DNA of 64,000 bases from LC029 sp036676475 (GTDB lineage Bacteria; Bacillota; Bacilli; Aneurinibacillales; RAOX-1), in the NCBI GenBank assembly GCA_036676475.1, contig JAKFCU010000032.1, forward strand, positions 62,001-126,000. Reading direction: 5' to 3'. The first letter of the stretch is position 1. The number at the start of each line of letters is the position of its first letter. Below the pieces are notes generated by a model. That model did not search any database. It worked only from the letters and a program-made list of their open reading frames with translations, and was not told the DNA's origin. The translations under genes were made by a program, and so were the position numbers. This document shows positions 60,860-64,000 of this stretch, in pieces.

Positions 60860-63286
60860 TTAAGAACGGAGCTCAGCTCCATATTCTGTGGATAAGGCTT
60901 GTATAACCCGATCCTGCGCCTCGTTGACCTCCTGATCCGTCAAGGTAGCGTCTGGATTTCGGTAAACCAAAGCAAAGGCAAGACTCTTCTTTCCAGAACC
61001 TATCTTATCTCCGGTAAAGACATCAAAAAGCCCTACACTTTCCAAGATAGAACCTGCTTGTTCCACAATAGCCTTCTTTAAGCGACCCGCTGAAACATCC
61101 ATATCAACCACAATAGCTAAATCTCTTGTACTAGCGGGATACTTCGGTAAAGGCTTATACTCAGACAGATCTTCACGAGAAGCAAACATCTTCTCCATAT
61201 CGATCTGGAAAACATAGCTTTCATCGATATCATACTTTTTTTGCAGTTCTGGATGAATTTGCCCGACAAAACCGATACGCTCTCCTCGAATAAAAATCTC
61301 TGCGGTTCGTCCAGGATGCATTCCCTTCAATCCTTCTGCTTGCTGGTATTCAACCCCGATCAGCCCCATATTCTCAAATAACAATTCTAAAATACCTTTT
61401 GCGGTATAAAAATCAACAGATTCTGCTTTTTGTGCCCAATGATTGGAGCACCATTGTCCAGTGATCAATCCGGCTATTCCTAATTTTTCTTCAGGCAGAT
61501 GGCTCAAGCTTTCCTCATCGCTAATAAACACCCGACCCATTTCAAAAATAGCAAGGTCATGATTTTGGCGATTTTTATTATAGGCTGCCGTTTCCGCCAA
61601 ATGAGGAAGCAAATTAACGCGCAACAAACTTCTTTCCTCACTCATCGGCATGGAAAGGCGAATTCCTTTGGTTTCTCGATATAAGGAAGCAAAATCATAC
61701 ATTATATTTTCATTCGTAAAGGAGTAAGTTGAAACCTCATAAAGCCCAGCCCCGGTTAATACTTGACGAATCCTTCTTTGCCATGCCTGAAAAGCGGTTA
61801 AGCTTCCTCGGGTTGTTGGTCCGACAGGCAAAGTGGTTGGAATGTGGTCATAACCATGCAAACGAGCTACTTCTTCAATTAAATCAACTTCCCTCGTAAT
61901 GTCCTGGCGTCTTAAAGGTACTTCCACCAGTAGCTGCTCCTTCTCCTCCTTAAATTCAAATCGAAGGCGCTTCATGATCGATGCTGCTTGATCTATAGTG
62001 AGGTCGGTTCCTAAAAGTCCGTTTACGCGCTCTAAACGAAGCGATACAACAGGTCTTTCCTGATCTTTCTTTTTTTCTTGCACAATCCCCTTGTAGACAG
62101 TCCCTCCAGCTAATTCTTCCATCAACTGAGCAGCACGGTTCAGTGCTTTGACTACTGCTTCAGGATCCACCTCTTTTTCGAAACGAAGGCTTGCTTCTGA
62201 ACGAAGCCCTAACTTTTTCGCTGTTTTACGGATGGATGTTCCTGTGAAATGAGCTGATTCCAGTAAAATCGTGGTTGTTTGTTCACTAACCTCTGAATTG
62301 GCACCTCCCATGACCCCAGCGATGCCAATTGGTTTTACACCGTCTGTAATCAGCAGCATCTCAGCATCAAGGGTTCGCTCCACTTCATCCAATGTCGTTA
62401 ATTTTTCCTCTTCTTCTGCTAGACGAACGACAATATTTCCCTCATTGACTTGGGAATAATCAAAAGCATGGAGCGGCTGCCCCAGCTCTATCATCACATA
62501 ATTGGTAATATCCACAATATTGTTGATAGGACGAATCCCTGCAGCCATTAACCGGCTCTGCAGCCATACTGGTGAAGTTCCAAGCTTAACATTGGAAATC
62601 AAGCGGGCGGTATATAGCGAACAATGCTCAGGTGCGTCAATGGCTACTTGGACATGGCCTGGAATGCTTTCCCCCTCTTCCTTCACGGTTAAATCCGGAA
62701 GCTCTACCTGACGATCTAAGATCGCTGCCACTTCATACGCTACTCCTAGCATGCTTAAACAGTCGGAACGATTAGGAGTGAGTCCCAATTCCAGAACCAC
62801 ATCATCCAGACCAAGATAAGCAATCGCATCCATCCCCGCATCGGAGTCTTCAGGAAGAACCATGATCCCCTCTTGCTGACTTTTCGGAAGCAGTTTGTCA
62901 TTCATTCCCAACTCTTTCGCAGAGCAAATCATTCCTTGTGATTCTACACCTCTCAGTTTGGCTTTCTTGATTTTCAGCCCCCCGGGAAGCACAGCTCCAA
63001 TCTTGGAAACAACGACTTTTTGCCCAGCATCCACATTCGCTGCTCCACAAACGATTTGCAATCTTTCTGATTCGCCTACATCAACCTGACAAACATTCAA
63101 TTTATCCGCATCCGGATGCTTACTCTTTTCTACTACATGACCGATAACTGTATTTGTGACTCCCTTATTTCTATACTCAACGCTTTCCACCTCAACTCCG
63201 CTGCGCGTTAGCTTTTCGGCTAATTCTTCCGGAGTCACTCCATCTAAGTTCACATACTGCTTTAACCAGTTATAGGATACCTTCAT
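60860..63286 (-). CDS. pheT: Phenylalanyl-tRNA synthetase beta subunit
   Basis: 808-aa PheT of bacterial type. An N-terminal tRNA-binding domain (VVEKSKHPDADKLNVCQVDVG) is followed by the B3/B4 editing domain, B5 and the C-terminal anticodon-binding FDX-ACB domain (PASTRDLAIVVD). It works with PheS as an alpha2-beta2 enzyme. ATG with GGAAGGTGAG upstream, 16 bp after pheS. Confidence 0.97.
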   Translation of the reverse strand: MKVSYNWLKQYVNLDGVTPEELAEKLTRSGVEVESVEYRNKGVTNTVIGHVVEKSKHPDADKLNVCQVDVGESERLQIVCGAANVDAGQKVVVSKIGAVLPGGLKIKKAKLRGVESQGMICSAKELGMNDKLLPKSQQEGIMVLPEDSDAGMDAIAYLGLDDVVLELGLTPNRSDCLSMLGVAYEVAAILDRQVELPDLTVKEEGESIPGHVQVAIDAPEHCSLYTARLISNVKLGTSPVWLQSRLMAAGIRPINNIVDITNYVMIELGQPLHAFDYSQVNEGNIVVRLAEEEEKLTTLDEVERTLDAEMLLITDGVKPIGIAGVMGGANSEVSEQTTTILLESAHFTGTSIRKTAKKLGLRSEASLRFEKEVDPEAVVKALNRAAQLMEELAGGTVYKGIVQEKKKDQERPVVSLRLERVNGLLGTDLTIDQAASIMKRLRFEFKEEKEQLLVEVPLRRQDITREVDLIEEVARLHGYDHIPTTLPVGPTTRGSLTAFQAWQRRIRQVLTGAGLYEVSTYSFTNENIMYDFASLYRETKGIRLSMPMSEERSLLRVNLLPHLAETAAYNKNRQNHDLAIFEMGRVFISDEESLSHLPEEKLGIAGLITGQWCSNHWAQKAESVDFYTAKGILELLFENMGLIGVEYQQAEGLKGMHPGRTAEIFIRGERIGFVGQIHPELQKKYDIDESYVFQIDMEKMFASREDLSEYKPLPKYPASTRDLAIVVDMDVSAGRLKKAIVEQAGSILESVGLFDVFTGDKIGSGKKSLAFALVYRNPDATLTDQEVNEAQDRVIQALSTEYGAELRS

Positions 63287-63302
63287 CGTAATCTCACCTT
63301 CC

Positions 63303-64000
<698 letters not shown>

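Overview
The window is chromosomal DNA from a low-GC, endospore-forming member of the Bacillota (Bacillales-type). The evidence is gerE with a sigma-K-type promoter, a SpoVAF/GerA-family protein, an alpha/beta-type SASP, strong AGGAGG ribosome sites, frequent GTG/TTG starts, a lysine riboswitch on lysC, and a gene order (pheS-pheT-zapA-cvpA ... mutS2-yshE-like ... lcfA-fadR-fadB-etfB-etfA-trxA-uvrC-lysC-yslB-sdhCAB-gerE) that I recall from Bacillus subtilis. I cannot name the genus.

Layout. 1-2850: a short cationic peptide ORF, then a two-gene haem-copper enzyme behind an FNR/CRP-like site. Its subunit I keeps all histidine ligands but has Asn where oxygen reductases have the active-site Tyr, so a nitric oxide reductase is plausible. 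2905-6068: a NIT-domain chemoreceptor and a squalene/phytoene synthase-family enzyme. 6443-16654: a block that looks organised around phosphate: a PAP2 phosphatase and a diacylglycerol glycosyltransferase-like gene diverge from a symmetric array of PhoP-box-like hexamers. A GT4 glycosyltransferase, a YfhP-like membrane protein, a GGDEF-EAL-CBS-GGDEF protein (also behind PhoP-like boxes), and ppk-ppx follow. 16755-17650: an odd intergenic stretch with two small ORFs. The predicted transcript of one carries a 28-nt perfect complement of the 16S rRNA 530-loop region. 17650-25395: PIN-PhoH protein, then a cluster around a 1512-residue tandem P-type ATPase whose N-terminal half is a catalytically dead P1B-like module. 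25764-38453: gerE, a pair of half-size TSUP transporters, sdhBAC, yslB, lysC with lysine riboswitch, uvrC, trxA, etfAB, an enoyl-CoA hydratase, and a fadR that has lost its whole middle in frame while a FadR-type operator remains. 38730-41983: lcfA and spoVAF.

42100-55985 is a cell-surface region: LCP ligase, csaB (pyruvylation for S-layer anchoring), MurJ/Wzx-type flippase, two GT4 glycosyltransferases, an O-antigen-ligase/Wzy-type protein, an FG-GAP-like membrane protein, lipoproteins, a lipoprotein with one SLH domain, and a UDP-sugar dehydrogenase. Together they could build, export, polymerise and attach a secondary cell-wall polysaccharide. With spoVAF it separates lcfA from the yshE-like gene, which are adjacent in B. 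subtilis. 56187-64000 returns to the conserved block: yshE-like, mutS2, holin-like protein, SASP, cvpA, zapA, pheT, pheS (runs off the window).

A family of about 50-bp intergenic repeats (six copies, all in the same orientation) is scattered through the window, four of them placed immediately beside intrinsic terminators. No tRNA or rRNA gene, CRISPR array, prophage or intact insertion sequence was seen.
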